A stretch of 64,000 nucleotides of DNA. Source: an uncultured Nocardiaceae bacterium. Lineage in GTDB: Bacteria > Actinomycetota > Actinomycetes > Mycobacteriales > Mycobacteriaceae. The notes beneath the pieces are model-generated. The model was not told the origin of the DNA and did no database searches. It saw only the letters and a list, made by a program, of their open reading frames with translations. Both the position numbers and the translations under genes were made by a program. The DNA lies in assembly GCA_936936565.1 (NCBI GenBank), contig CAKZIX010000118.1:18893-82892 (forward strand). Direction: 5' to 3'. Positions 17,790 through 27,365 of the stretch are shown one piece after another. Every line of letters starts with the position of its first letter. The first letter of the stretch is position 1.

Positions 17790-18023
17790 TTACGGTCGCT
17801 CGTCGACGCACGTCTCCGGTGCGGCAGATTCCCGGACCTCGGTGATCGTGGTCATGAAGCCGCCGAGAACACCGACGAGCTGTCGGCGGTCAGCAGGCGC
17901 CCAAGGCCACGGCGCGAAGCCGCCTCCCAGAGAATCGGCAGCCGCGTCGATGTCGGTGGCCGTGATCCGGCGCGACCGCAGCCACGTTCCACTGTCGTCG
18001 TAGTGGACGTCGAATGTGGCCAT
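17790..18023 (-). CDS. Small hypothetical protein
   Basis: 77 residues beginning MATFDVHYDDSGTWLRSRRI and containing GGGFAPWPWAP. The ATG at 18,023 is preceded by GAGAGG. It sits 55 bp upstream of the DUF3560 gene on the same strand, so the two are probably co-transcribed. Short acidic beta-rich protein with no recognised family. Confidence 0.55.
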   Translation of the reverse strand: MATFDVHYDDSGTWLRSRRITATDIDAAADSLGGGFAPWPWAPADRRQLVGVLGGFMTTITEVRESAAPETCVDERP

Positions 18024-18063
18024 GATGAGAGCCTCTCTTGGAGAAGGAAAGTGCTGCAATCAA

Positions 18064-18535
18064 TTACGCGCTGAGCCCGGACCGCTCTGCCGGGACGATC
18101 GAATCCGGCGCGCACGGCTGATTCGATGTGCGGCGCGATCGGCAGCCGAGTCGGGAACAGCAGCGAGGAATCGATTCAGGAGTGAATTTGCCGATCGCAC
18201 AAGGGATCAGGCGTCGACGAACTGTTCGCGTCGACGTAACGTTGGGGTCGGCAGTATCGGAGTCAGGTCGTTGGGTGTCGTGCAGGATTGGATCTGCGAA
18301 CTGGCGCGCTCCTTGGCGGACAGGGAGCACATCGGCGCCGCCCGAGACGTTCGACTCGTGCCCCCGAAGAGTAGTGCCCAGCGGAGTGGTGAGGCACCAG
18401 GACGAGTGGCGACGCCGTTGACAGTTTCGGGCCGGGGCAGCGCGGCTGGGGTTCGTCCCTCGCGGAAGCGCGCGAGCATGTGGGTGGGCAGAACCTCGCA
18501 CAGCCGCCCCGGCTACCTTTCCGCTGGTGTGGCGG
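18064..18535. other. Intergenic, no supported gene
   Basis: About 470 bp between two minus-strand genes. Frames on both strands lack start signals and plausible composition. Confidence 0.4.
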
Positions 18536-19180
18536 TTACCGGTCGGCAGTCGGTGAATCGGTGCGCGGCTCGACGAGGGAAGCGAAGCGGGGATCGGCCT
18601 GCCAGTCCAAACGCAGATGATGTGCGGTGAGAACGCTGATCGTCGGGACCGCATATCCGGTCAGGCGCAATGGGTCGTCGATATCGCCGAAGCCAAGGGT
18701 GAGAGTCCATTCCCACGGCGCGGGATGAAACTCCGACACCGCCGAGTACGGAATCACAGTCGAGGCGTACATGCCCGTGAGACAACGAATCCCGCGCGAG
18801 GTTGCGATCACGGAGCACTGTCTGTGGTCGCGCCATCCGATCTGCGCGGCACGCCGGGCGGCGCGGCGACCTCGCGCGTTGCCGATCGCGGTGCCGGCAA
18901 TCGATCCGAGAACGAAGGCGGGGCTGCCAACGGCCATGATCGGCATCGGTTCGTACACGCCGTAACCGGCCCGGTAGCGGCGATACAAGACATCGCCCCG
19001 AATGAACGGAATTTCCTTGTAGCCCAGCACGGTTCCGGTTTCCCGAATGTCGCACCGCGCGAGTGGCAGATCGCTACTCAGCCGATTCGCCGTCACACGC
19101 GCATACTCCCACCACCATGCTGCCGCCTGTGCCGAGCGCGCGTCGGCGACCGCCGCCGCGGATTTGTGCTTGCGTTTCAT
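18536..19180 (-). CDS. Hypothetical protein with glycine-rich hydrophobic hairpin
   Basis: 214 residues. The middle carries VYEPMPIMAVGSPAFVLGSI then AGTAIGNARGRRAARRAA, a hydrophobic stretch followed by a basic helix, which may dip into or bind the membrane. A later segment has LTLGFGDIDDPLRLTGYAVP. No family is recognised, although the N-terminal half looks like one half of small membrane-linked proteins in actinobacterial islands. GGGAGG lies 9 nt before the ATG at 19,180; an ATG at 19,204 is less likely. Divergently transcribed from the DUF2130 gene with a 241-bp gap. A decayed paralogue lies at 13,966-14,490. Confidence 0.6.
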   Translation of the reverse strand: MKRKHKSAAAVADARSAQAAAWWWEYARVTANRLSSDLPLARCDIRETGTVLGYKEIPFIRGDVLYRRYRAGYGVYEPMPIMAVGSPAFVLGSIAGTAIGNARGRRAARRAAQIGWRDHRQCSVIATSRGIRCLTGMYASTVIPYSAVSEFHPAPWEWTLTLGFGDIDDPLRLTGYAVPTISVLTAHHLRLDWQADPRFASLVEPRTDSPTADR

Positions 19181-19421
19181 CACCCAGGCCCTCCCTCCCG
19201 TCATCCCGAGTATCGCAACGGTTGCGATCGATCGTCGAGTCGCCGTCGCCCTTGCCGCCGCCGCGATGGTCGGACCCGCCGTAACGAGGATTCGCGAAAG
19301 CCCTTCGGCCGAGGATCAGATCAGTCGCGCCAGGTATCCGTTAGAGACCCGTTGCCAGGTTGACAGCGCGACTATCCTGAAAATAGGACCAAATAGGAGC
19401 TATTTCGAGGCTGGAGGCGTC

Positions 19422-20735
19422 ATGGTTCGATCGACAAACTCCAAGGCCGAGGACCGCTGTCCCTGGTGCGAGCAAGTAATCCCTCATGCGCGATTCGATG
19501 AGATCAAGAACCGCATCGCGGCAAGCGAACAGGCGCGCACGGCGCAAATCGAACGCAGGCTCGAACGCATCCACGAGCAGCACCTATCCGAGGCGAAGGC
19601 CGCCGCCGAAGCGAAGGTCGCGACGGCACAGAGTGCGGCGCGGGCGCAGGTGTCGGAGCTGCGAGGCGAGCTGCGCAAAGCTGAGAACGCACAAGTCGCC
19701 GCCGAATCACAGGTCGCGGCTGTGCGGGCGGAGGCAAAGGCCGCGATGACGGCGGCGAAGCAGGAGACCGCGAGCAAGGTCGCGGCGGCACGCATGACTG
19801 AACGGGAACGTGCCGATGCCGAACACCGAGACAAACTGACCGAAGCAGTGAACGCGCGAACGGCAGCCGAACAACTGCTCGCAACACAACGAGCCGAATC
19901 GGAAAAGCAGATCGAGGCGATGAAAGCCGAAGCGGAGCAAGTTATGAATACGCGCCTGCTGGAACAACATTCGGCGATGGACCTGGACAAAGACAGGGCC
20001 GTGCGAGCTGAACAGGCGAAGGGAGCCGCTGAGCGGCAGCGGATGCAGAAGACAATCGACCAACTGCAACGTCAAGTCCAGAAGAGCACAGCGCACGACC
20101 TCGGGGAAGGCGCCGAGGTCGAACTGTACGACGAGCTGAAACGGTGGTTCCCCAACGACGTCATCGAGCGTCTACCCAAAGGCAAGCAGGGCGCCGACAT
20201 CATCCACAAGATCATCGAGAACCGGCGACAGTGTGGATGCATCGTTTACGACTCGAAGAACCGCGGCGTGTGGCGCAACAGCTACGTCACCGTGCTTCGG
20301 CGTGACCAACGTGCGGCCAAGGCTGAGCAGGCGATCCTCGTGAGCCGAGCCTTTCCCGCAGGATCAGCGCAACTCGACCTGCGCGATGACGTCATAATCG
20401 TTAATCCAGCTCGCGCAGTGAAGGTTGCGCAACTCATCCGGCAGTACCTGGTCGCGCTGTCCAGGTCGAAAGTCAGCAGCGATGCACGCGAGCAGAAGAA
20501 GCAGCGCCTGTACGAACTCATCACATCCAAACAGTTCACCCAACAACTCGGCGAAATCAGCGCCAAGGCCGAACAGTCGCTCGACCTGGATGTCAAGGAG
20601 CAGAAGGCCCACGAGGTGACGTGGCGACAGCGGGGCGAAATCGCACGCACCATCCAACAGATAGACGGCGAGATGTGGGCGCAAATCGAGGCGATCATCA
20701 GCGCACCTGTCCGTCCGCTCAAGCACGCCACATGA
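19422..20735 (+). CDS. DUF2130 protein, predicted PD-(D/E)XK-type nuclease
   Basis: 437 residues in three parts. An N-terminal zinc-type knuckle (CPWCEQVIPHARFDEI) is followed by a very long coiled coil of Ala, Glu, Lys and Arg up to about residue 220. The C-terminal domain has GEGAEVELYDELKRWFP, KGKQGADIIHKI and CGCIVYDSKNRGVW: an E...D...(D/E)xK-like spacing that fits DUF2130, a family predicted to belong to the PD-(D/E)XK nuclease superfamily. GGAGG lies 4 nt before the ATG. Its stop overlaps the ParB-like start as ATGA. Domain and position suggest action on DNA. Whether it cuts DNA is untested. Confidence 0.8.
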   Translation: MVRSTNSKAEDRCPWCEQVIPHARFDEIKNRIAASEQARTAQIERRLERIHEQHLSEAKAAAEAKVATAQSAARAQVSELRGELRKAENAQVAAESQVAAVRAEAKAAMTAAKQETASKVAAARMTERERADAEHRDKLTEAVNARTAAEQLLATQRAESEKQIEAMKAEAEQVMNTRLLEQHSAMDLDKDRAVRAEQAKGAAERQRMQKTIDQLQRQVQKSTAHDLGEGAEVELYDELKRWFPNDVIERLPKGKQGADIIHKIIENRRQCGCIVYDSKNRGVWRNSYVTVLRRDQRAAKAEQAILVSRAFPAGSAQLDLRDDVIIVNPARAVKVAQLIRQYLVALSRSKVSSDAREQKKQRLYELITSKQFTQQLGEISAKAEQSLDLDVKEQKAHEVTWRQRGEIARTIQQIDGEMWAQIEAIISAPVRPLKHAT

Positions 20736-21679
20736 CGCGGCCGGAGCGAACACCCACGTCGAATGTCGTCGGCTTCCAGGAGAGGCGCCTCGGTCGGACA
20801 GTGCTGCGCACGTACCGGTCCCGGCTCGACATCGACGACATCGTGCCCAACGAACGCCAACCACGGATGGGTCCGAAGGAAGACGCCGAACTGCAGCGAC
20901 AGATCGAGGCAAACGAGGGACTATTCGAGCCGCTCCTGGTCGAACCTCATCCCGATCTTCCGGGGAAGTACCGAATCATCGACGGCGATCGTCGGTGGAC
21001 CAACTCAGCGGTGCTTGTCGGTGCCGGCAAGGATCAGTACCGGCAGCTGCCCGTCGAAATCACCGACCGCACCCTCACCGACGAGGAACGCCTCCGGTCC
21101 TGGATCTACATCCACCAGCAGCGCCGGGAATGGGATGCCAAGGAAAAGGAGATGGTCACCTACCGCCTGGTCGAACTGATCGGGCGCGCCAGCGCCGCCA
21201 ACATCCTCGGCGTCACCGTCCGTGAAGTAGACAAACTCATCCAAATCTTCGAAGTAGCCCAACGTTTCGACAACCTCCGCGAGCCGGCCACGGCAATCAC
21301 GTGGGCACGGGAACTCATGGGAGTCAGCAAGGCCTTGCTCACACCCACAGTGATCGACGCGGTGGTGTCGAAGGTCAACCAGAAACGAATCACCAGCTCC
21401 AAGGATCTGCGCAAACTACGCACGATTCTCCGCGACCCGGTCGCGAAGGAGCACTTTCTCAGCGATGAAGGTGGCATCGAGTCGGCACTGATACGCCTCA
21501 GAGAACCGGAACAAACGAACACCGGGCTCGGGCACCACCTCGATGCGGCGATGGACGCAATTCGACGAATTCCGTGGACCGAGATCGACGCGCTGAAGAA
21601 CGATCCGAAGATCGTCAGCCAGGTCGACGAGGCTGCCGAGCTACTGCGAGCGCTTCGTAAGCAGCTCTCCTCGACATAG
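20732..21679 (+). CDS. ParB-like nuclease-domain protein
   Basis: 315 residues. The N-terminal half follows the ParB/sulfiredoxin-like fold: LDIDDIVPNERQPR, QIEANEGLFEPLLVEPHPDL, then YRIIDGDRRW, equivalent to the GHRR motif that binds nucleotide. A helical region follows, with RASAANILGVTVREVDKLI resembling the helix-turn-helix of ParB. ParB folds act in plasmid partition as CTP-dependent DNA clamps and also in DNA-modification systems such as DndB. No ParA ATPase is nearby, so partition is unlikely. Coupled to the DUF2130 gene by an ATGA overlap. In the ancestral layout it faced the HNH gene. Confidence 0.75.
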   Translation: MTRPERTPTSNVVGFQERRLGRTVLRTYRSRLDIDDIVPNERQPRMGPKEDAELQRQIEANEGLFEPLLVEPHPDLPGKYRIIDGDRRWTNSAVLVGAGKDQYRQLPVEITDRTLTDEERLRSWIYIHQQRREWDAKEKEMVTYRLVELIGRASAANILGVTVREVDKLIQIFEVAQRFDNLREPATAITWARELMGVSKALLTPTVIDAVVSKVNQKRITSSKDLRKLRTILRDPVAKEHFLSDEGGIESALIRLREPEQTNTGLGHHLDAAMDAIRRIPWTEIDALKNDPKIVSQVDEAAELLRALRKQLSST

Positions 21680-21683
21680 GAAT

Positions 21684-21808
21684 TCACACTGACCGGCCGG
21701 GCGGGCGCCGATTGCTCGAAGCCGATGCTCGCGACGGGTCGGCCCTCGCCGCTGCGAGCATGTGACGAACCGACCCGACACAATCGACACGGTGGAGGTA
21801 CTAGTCGA
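21684..21808. repeat. 125-bp direct repeat, left copy
   Basis: Identical over its whole length, as far as read by eye, to 29,008-29,132. It starts TCACACTGACCGGCC and ends GGTACTAGTCGA. The left IS end abuts it directly. It includes the intergenic DNA after the ParB-like gene and a copy of the last bases of the HNH gene. Confidence 0.9.
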
Positions 21809-21963
21809 CCTGACTTTTATCACTCCGTGGGGCTTTTGCTGATTGCAGCGCGTTGACCTGCTGGTTTGGGCGGCTGGCGGTGTGGATTTGCGCACTAATC
21901 TGGGGTTGTATGGTGACGCGTCGGCGTATTTGCGCACGTTAAGACAGCCTCGGGCGCTCGCTC
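21809..21963. mobile_element. Left-end remnant of an IS1634-like element
   Basis: About 150 bp align, with gaps, to the left end and first codons of the intact IS at 27,366: shared pieces are GCAGCGCGTTGACCTGCTGG, TTTGGGCGGC, GGATTTGCGCACT and AGCCTCGGGCGCTCGC. Divergence is considerable, so it comes from a related element rather than the intact copy. The transposase gene is lost after its first codons. Confidence 0.8.
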
Positions 21964-21994
21964 GGGGTTTGGACGTCCCCGGTGTCCGCGGACT

Positions 21995-22681
21995 TCACCG
22001 CATCGCACGTTGCCAGGAGTCGACGTCCAGCGCTGGGCGCAGCGACGCGCGGATCCGGTCCGGATCGTCTCCGAGGCCGCTGAAGATCGTTTCGAGCATC
22101 GGGACGAGGACTTTCTTCTCGCTGGCGGGTGGACGAATGTAGCCGCCGATTTCGAGCATGTTGTAGCCGTGTACGGCGCACCACCATTGATGCGCGATCA
22201 GGCTCGGATCGCCGTGACGGAAGCGGTGCGCTGCGATGGCGCGCTCGCAGGTGCCGACGACGAGGTCGAGGGTTTCGGGGCGGCCGGTGTGGAGCTCTGC
22301 GGGGGTGGTGGGCCGGTACTGGCCTAGGGCGATGGTCCCGAACATCACCTGATACAGGTTCGGCGCCGTGCGCGCGAAGTCGATCGATGCCCGGGTGATC
22401 GCCACAAGATCGGCGACCGGATCGTCGGTGTGGGGAACTGCGCCGATGCCGGCCCCCAGGCGGTGAAACCCATCGGCGACGACGGACTGCACCAGCCCGG
22501 CGATGGACCCGAACTGGGTGTAGACCCCCATCGACGAGACACCTGCCTGTGTCGCGATTCGCCGCGTCGACAAGGCGTCGGGTCCGTGGTCTGCCAGCAA
22601 CGACGCCGCAGCATCGAGCAACCGCTGGCGGGTATCGGGATCGGCTACTCGTGACACAGCCTCAGTATCGCACGCACTCAC
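21995..22681 (-). CDS. TetR-family transcriptional regulator (cargo)
   Basis: 228 residues. The N-terminal DNA-binding domain reads TRQRLLDAAASLLADHGPDA, LSTRRIATQAGVSSMGVYTQ, the helix-turn-helix of TetR repressors. The C-terminal domain (VMFGTIALGQY, QWWCAVHGYNMLEIGG) should bind a small ligand. It is divergent from the MpaB-like gene with a 94-bp gap (22,682-22,775) that includes CTATCACGAGTGATA at 22,684-22,698, a near-perfect palindrome (TATCAC-G-AGTGATA) and likely operator for both genes. It probably represses the downstream metabolic operon until an inducer appears. Confidence 0.87.
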   Translation of the reverse strand: MSACDTEAVSRVADPDTRQRLLDAAASLLADHGPDALSTRRIATQAGVSSMGVYTQFGSIAGLVQSVVADGFHRLGAGIGAVPHTDDPVADLVAITRASIDFARTAPNLYQVMFGTIALGQYRPTTPAELHTGRPETLDLVVGTCERAIAAHRFRHGDPSLIAHQWWCAVHGYNMLEIGGYIRPPASEKKVLVPMLETIFSGLGDDPDRIRASLRPALDVDSWQRAMR

Positions 22682-22683
22682 CG

Positions 22684-22698
22684 TTCTATCACGAGTGA
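22684..22698. promoter_or_regulatory. Palindromic operator candidate for the cargo TetR
   Basis: TATCAC and AGTGATA form an inverted repeat around one central base, next to the start of the TetR gene and about 80 bp before the oxygenase ATG. Position between divergent genes is typical of a TetR operator. Confidence 0.5.
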
Positions 22699-22775
22699 TA
22701 TTGCGTATGCGATTACACCTGCTATATTTGCGTCGACGACGTCCACGCGCCGACGGCGACGCGGGAAGGCAGGCA

Positions 22776-23987
22776 ATGAGTCACGCAATTTCATCGGACA
22801 GCCAGGATCTGCAGGCGCGGGTTCGCGACGCCAGGGACAAGGCCGCGACGCCCGGCTACGAGGTACCGATCGCGGTGGACGGTGTCGACGTCGAGGCATG
22901 GAACCATGTCGGCGATCCGCTGTGCGAGGCGCTGTTCGCGGAGTTGCGCGAGCGAAAGATGCTGTCGGGCAATGTGTACGACAGTGCGCGCCGGCTGCAG
23001 CGGCTGGGATCCGACGCTGCCGAGAAGTTTTTCGCCGATGTCGAGACGGTCCCGTCCTGGGCCGACTTCGACTTCATGCGGATCGGCGCGGACATGGGCC
23101 GCCGCAATCCGATCGGCATGCTGTTCGGGATGCACGGCGGCCTGCCGTTCACCTACATCGACCCGGCGACCGCCGAGGTGATGGGCAGCACCGGCCGGTT
23201 CGCCCGTGGCGGGGACTACCGCCGCCGGTACTGGGAGACCGCGACGGGGTTCGTCGGCGCGCTCGACGTCGACGGCATGCGCCCCGGCGGGCAACGCTGG
23301 CAGGCGTGGATCCGGATCAGGTTCCTGCACACCATGATCCGCACCGGCATCCTGCGTGCCGGGCAGTGGGACCTGACGCAGTCGATGCCGATCAGTCAGC
23401 TCGCGACCGCGAGCGCCACGCACATCTTCGGCCCGTACCGGGTGAACATCATCGAGTACTTCGGTGGCGTGGTGAGCCCGGAGGAGCGGGACAGTTTCAG
23501 CCTGATGTGGCGCTGGATCAGCCGCATCGAAGGCGCGAACAGCGAGTTGCTCGGCTGCACGCACGCCGAACAGCTGGCCATCTCGGAGCGGATGCACCAG
23601 TACCTGTATGCGCCCAGCGACAAGTCGCGCGCGCTGACCATGGACCTCGTCCGGGGATCTGCGGGGATGAAGGCGTTCGCGATGCCCGAACGCATGCACG
23701 CCGCGGTCGTGCGTGAGTTGATGAGCGAACGCATGGTCGAAACCCTTCCCGGACGCGATGTCGCCACCGACCTCGGCCTGCCGCGCGACCGGCTCGCGGA
23801 GACTTCGCTGCACGCGCTGACCACCGTGCTCCGGGGTGTCAACCAAGCACAGCGCCTCCCGCGTGTGCGCCGGGTCGCAGCTCGCCGAGGCCAGCAACTG
23901 CTCGACCATGTCGTCGACGCAGGCCTGGACCACCGCCCGGCCGACTACCGCGGGACAGCGGTCGCCGGCGCACCCACCGATCGTTAG
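22776..23987 (+). CDS. MpaB/Lcp-type oxygenase (DUF2236 family)
   Basis: 403 residues. Conserved-looking pieces are DFDFMRIGADMGRRNPIGML, PFTYIDPATAEVMGSTGRFA, RWQAWIRIRFLHTMIR and HIFGPYRVNIIEYFGG, with HQYLYAPS and PERMHAAVVRELM later. The family (MpaB, latex-clearing protein) contains haem-dependent oxygenases that cleave isoprenoid double bonds or act on aldehydes; most members are uncharacterised. The ATG at 22,776 follows GGAAGG; no signal peptide. First gene of an oxygenase, aldehyde dehydrogenase, acyl-CoA ligase series, which suggests oxidative breakdown of a hydrophobic compound to an acid and then a CoA thioester. Confidence 0.75.
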   Translation: MSHAISSDSQDLQARVRDARDKAATPGYEVPIAVDGVDVEAWNHVGDPLCEALFAELRERKMLSGNVYDSARRLQRLGSDAAEKFFADVETVPSWADFDFMRIGADMGRRNPIGMLFGMHGGLPFTYIDPATAEVMGSTGRFARGGDYRRRYWETATGFVGALDVDGMRPGGQRWQAWIRIRFLHTMIRTGILRAGQWDLTQSMPISQLATASATHIFGPYRVNIIEYFGGVVSPEERDSFSLMWRWISRIEGANSELLGCTHAEQLAISERMHQYLYAPSDKSRALTMDLVRGSAGMKAFAMPERMHAAVVRELMSERMVETLPGRDVATDLGLPRDRLAETSLHALTTVLRGVNQAQRLPRVRRVAARRGQQLLDHVVDAGLDHRPADYRGTAVAGAPTDR

Positions 23988-24015
23988 CAAACCCGACATT
24001 CAGGAGCCCGAGTCC

Positions 24016-25710
24016 ATGACCGCAGTAACACCGCTCGTCACCGAAGCCCCGACCGACGACCTCGACCAGGCCGTTCACGACCTGGCCGCGGGCGCCGAGA
24101 CGTGGGCGCGTCTGAGCGTGGCCGACCGCGCCGGCCTCATCGCTGCGACACACGCGTCGATCGCCACCGCTGCCGAGGAATGGGCGGCAGCGGCGATCCT
24201 CGCCAAGGGCACGCCGCGCGGTTCACTGGAGGGTGAGGAGTGGATGTCGGGGCCTTACGCCGCGCTGGCCGGGTTCGGCGCGATCGCCGAAACACTCGCC
24301 AAACTCGCGTCGGGCAAGTCGCCGTTGGACGGGATCACGGCAGGCCAGGCGCCCGGCGGTCGCACCAGCTTCCGGATGCTGCCGAGTACGTTGCAGGAGT
24401 TCAACCTGTTCAACGGCTTCACTGCCGACCTGTGGCTGCAGCCTGGCATCTCCGCCGAACGTGCCCGTGCCACAGCCGGTTTGGGCGCACGGCACGTGCG
24501 CGAGAACGGTGGGGTGGGCCTCGTGCTCGGCGCCGGAAACATCAGCGCGATCGGCCCGCTCGACGTGCTGTACGAGCTGGTCGCCTACAACCGCGCCAGC
24601 GTCCTCAAGGTCAATCCGACCTTCGCTGGGCTGACGGCCGCCTACACGAAGGCGTTCGCCCCGCTGATCGAGGCGAACCTGCTGCGGATCGTCAACGGGG
24701 GCGCACAGACCGGCGGATACCTCACCCGCCATCCTGGCATCGGGCACGTGCACATCACCGGAAGCGGCGTCACGCACGACGCGATCGTGTGGGGTGCGGG
24801 CGACAAGAGCGGAAAACCCGTGCTGGACAAGCCGATCACCAGCGAACTCGGCGGTGTCTCGCCGATCATCGTGGTCCCGGGTGAGTGGTCGAAGGCCGAT
24901 CTGCGCTACCAGGCCGAGCACGTCGCCACCCAGCGGCTGCACAACGGCGGCCACAACTGCATCGCCGGTCAGGCGCTCATCCTGTCCAGCGACTGGGCAC
25001 AGCGCGAGGCGTTCCTCACGATTCTGCGCGACGTACTCGACTCCCTTCCCACGCGTGACCCCTGGTACCCCGGCACCGACCGCAAGCTCGCCGCGGCCAC
25101 CGCGTCGTACCCCCATGCCGAGCAGCGCGCCGGCCGTTACCTGATCGCGGTCGACGAGTCCACGTCGCAGGATCTGCTCACCACCGAGTACTTCGGACCC
25201 GTGCTCGGCCACACGTCGCTGCCCGGCACCGGCATCGAGTTCCTGCGCGCCGCAATCGACTTCGCCAACGACCGGCTCGACGGAACACTGGGCGCCAGCC
25301 TGATCGTCGCCCCAGCAGACCGCAAGGCGATCGGGCCCGCGTTCGACGACGCGATCGCCGACCTGCGCTACGGCACCATCGGCATCAACGTGTGGAGCGC
25401 GATCGGGTTCCTCGTCCCGGCACTGAGCTGGGGCGCCTACCCGGGCAACACTCTCGAGCAGGTCGGCAGCGGCATCGGCATCGTGCACAACGCGCATCTG
25501 GTCGACCACGTCGAACGATCGGTCGTCAACGGCCCCTTCCGGCCGTTCCCGCGATCCGTACTCGCCGGTGAGCTCGCCCTCTCGCCGAAGCCCGGCTGGT
25601 TCGTCACCGCGCGCAGCGCGAAGGCGACCGCCGAACAGCTCACCGCCTACGCGGCACGACCGGGCTGGCTCAAATTGCCCGCGATCTTCGCCGCCGCCTT
25701 CCGGGCCTGA
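24016..25710 (+). CDS. Aldehyde dehydrogenase family protein (cargo)
   Basis: 564 residues, longer than most family members. Visible catalytic features are ITSELGGVSPI with the general-base Glu and HNGGHNCIAGQALIL with the nucleophilic Cys. VLGAGNISAIGPLDVL is the nucleotide-binding turn, and the final third (SKPGWF-like LSPKPGWFVT) is unusual for the family. It oxidises an aldehyde to an acid with NAD(P). ATG with AGGAG upstream, 28 bp after the oxygenase gene and 13 bp before the ligase, so one operon. Likely takes the oxygenase product. Confidence 0.85.
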   Translation: MTAVTPLVTEAPTDDLDQAVHDLAAGAETWARLSVADRAGLIAATHASIATAAEEWAAAAILAKGTPRGSLEGEEWMSGPYAALAGFGAIAETLAKLASGKSPLDGITAGQAPGGRTSFRMLPSTLQEFNLFNGFTADLWLQPGISAERARATAGLGARHVRENGGVGLVLGAGNISAIGPLDVLYELVAYNRASVLKVNPTFAGLTAAYTKAFAPLIEANLLRIVNGGAQTGGYLTRHPGIGHVHITGSGVTHDAIVWGAGDKSGKPVLDKPITSELGGVSPIIVVPGEWSKADLRYQAEHVATQRLHNGGHNCIAGQALILSSDWAQREAFLTILRDVLDSLPTRDPWYPGTDRKLAAATASYPHAEQRAGRYLIAVDESTSQDLLTTEYFGPVLGHTSLPGTGIEFLRAAIDFANDRLDGTLGASLIVAPADRKAIGPAFDDAIADLRYGTIGINVWSAIGFLVPALSWGAYPGNTLEQVGSGIGIVHNAHLVDHVERSVVNGPFRPFPRSVLAGELALSPKPGWFVTARSAKATAEQLTAYAARPGWLKLPAIFAAAFRA

Positions 25711-25723
25711 GAAGGAGCAGCGA

Positions 25724-27356
25724 GTGATCTTCACCAGCCCCTATCCGGACGTCGCCATCCCGTCGGGCACCGTCTACGACCACCTTTTCGGCTCGCTCAC
25801 CGCCGACGACCTCGACCGGATCGCAGTGGTCGACGGGGACCGGTCGATCACCTACGGCGAACTGCGGGCCGACGTCGACGCGTTCGCCTGCGCACTCGCC
25901 GCACGCGGCGTGCGGCCCGGAGACGTCGTCGCGCTGCACGCACCCAACGGCATCGGATTCGTGATCGCGTTTCACGCCATCCTGCGCGCGGGCGCCGTCG
26001 CCACCACGGTCAACGTGCTCTACAGCCCGGCCGAGATCGCGACCCAGCTGCGCGATTCCGGCGCCACCCGGTACCTCACGGTGTCACCCGTACTGGCGAA
26101 CGCACTCGCCGCAGCCGACGAAGTCGGTCTGGGCGGCGGCTCGATCATCGTTCTCGACGGCGCCGAGGGCTACGAGTCGCTGGCCGGCCTGCTTCGCCGA
26201 AAACGCGGTCGCGCCGGACGTCGAGGTCGACTCGTCGGCGCTCGCGGTGCTGCCGTACTCGTCGGGCACGACCGGCAAGGCGAAGGGGGTGATGCTGACC
26301 CACCGCAACCTCCTCGCCAACATCGCCCAGTGCGAACCGGTCCTGCAAGTCGGCGGCGACGACCGTGTCCTTGCGGTGCTGCCGTTCTTTCACATCTACG
26401 GCCTGAACGTGATCATGAACCTCACGCTGCGCAAGCGCGGCAGCCTCGTCACAATGCCGAAGTTCGACCTCCCGGTGTTCCTGCGAACCATGCAGTCCCG
26501 CCGCTGCAGCTACCTGTTCATCGCGCCACCTGTCGCGGTCGCCCTGGCCAAGCATCCCGCCGTCGACGAAGCCGACATGTCGAGCGTCCGCGTGATCGTT
26601 TGCGGCGCAGCACCACTGGACGAGGCTCTCGGCAACGCGCTCACCGACAGGCTGCAGTGCCGCCTGCTGCAGGGCTTCGGTATGACCGAACTGAGCCCGG
26701 TGTCGCACGTGACCCCGATCGACGACCCCAACCTGTCCATCGGGTCGATCGGCGTCGCGGTGCCCAACATCGAATTCAAGCTCGTCGACCCCGACACGGG
26801 AACCGAAATCGAGCCGGCCGCCGACGGTCGCACCGCGGCAGGTGAGATGCTCGTGCGCGGCCCCGGCGTGATGATGGGCTACCTCGGCAACGACGAAGCC
26901 ACCGCCGCCACGATCGATCCGGACGGCTTCCTGCACACCGGCGACATCGTCCAGGTCGGCCCCAAGCGCGAGGTCTACGTCGTGGACCGGCTCAAGGAAC
27001 TCATCAAATACAAGGGCTATCAAGTCCCGCCCGCCGAGCTCGAAGCACTACTCCTGACACATCCGGCAGTCGTCGACGCGGCCGTCGTGGCACACCCCGA
27101 CGAGGACGCAGGCGAGATCCCGCGCGCGTTCGTCGTCCTGCAATCGGGAGCGTCGATGACAGCCGAGGACGTGATGGAATTCGTCGCCGGACAGGTAGCG
27201 CCGCACAAGCGGATCCGTCTCGTCGACTTCATCGACACGGTGCCGAAGTCACTGTCGGGCAAGATTCTTCGCAAGGACCTCAAGGGCAGGCCGGCGATCA
27301 GCACCGCAACCGATCGAAGTCGCAACTTCGACTCTGCACGACAACCTACCGGGTAG
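25724..27356 (+). pseudogene. Acyl-CoA ligase gene (4CL-like), frameshifted
   Basis: Two frames together give a complete AMP-forming ligase. The first frame holds the N-terminal third (SITYGELRADVDAFACALAA, RPGDVVALHAPNGIGF). The second begins with the AMP-binding P-loop YSSGTTGKAKGVMLTHRN and carries LLQGFGMTELSPVSH, GFLHTGDIV, KYKGYQVPPAELEALL and PKSLSGKILRKDLKG. The shift is one surplus base near 26,190 in GGCCTGCTTCGCC; removing one restores LFAENAVAPDVEVDSSALAV. As sequenced it makes no full protein. GTG start after GAAGGAG. Confidence 0.88.
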
Positions 27357-27365
27357 GAGATGCTG

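Noticed and set aside
20732..21679. ParB-like protein as a plasmid partition protein
   Set aside because: No ParA ATPase and no parS-like repeats nearby; it is coupled to a nuclease-like gene instead.
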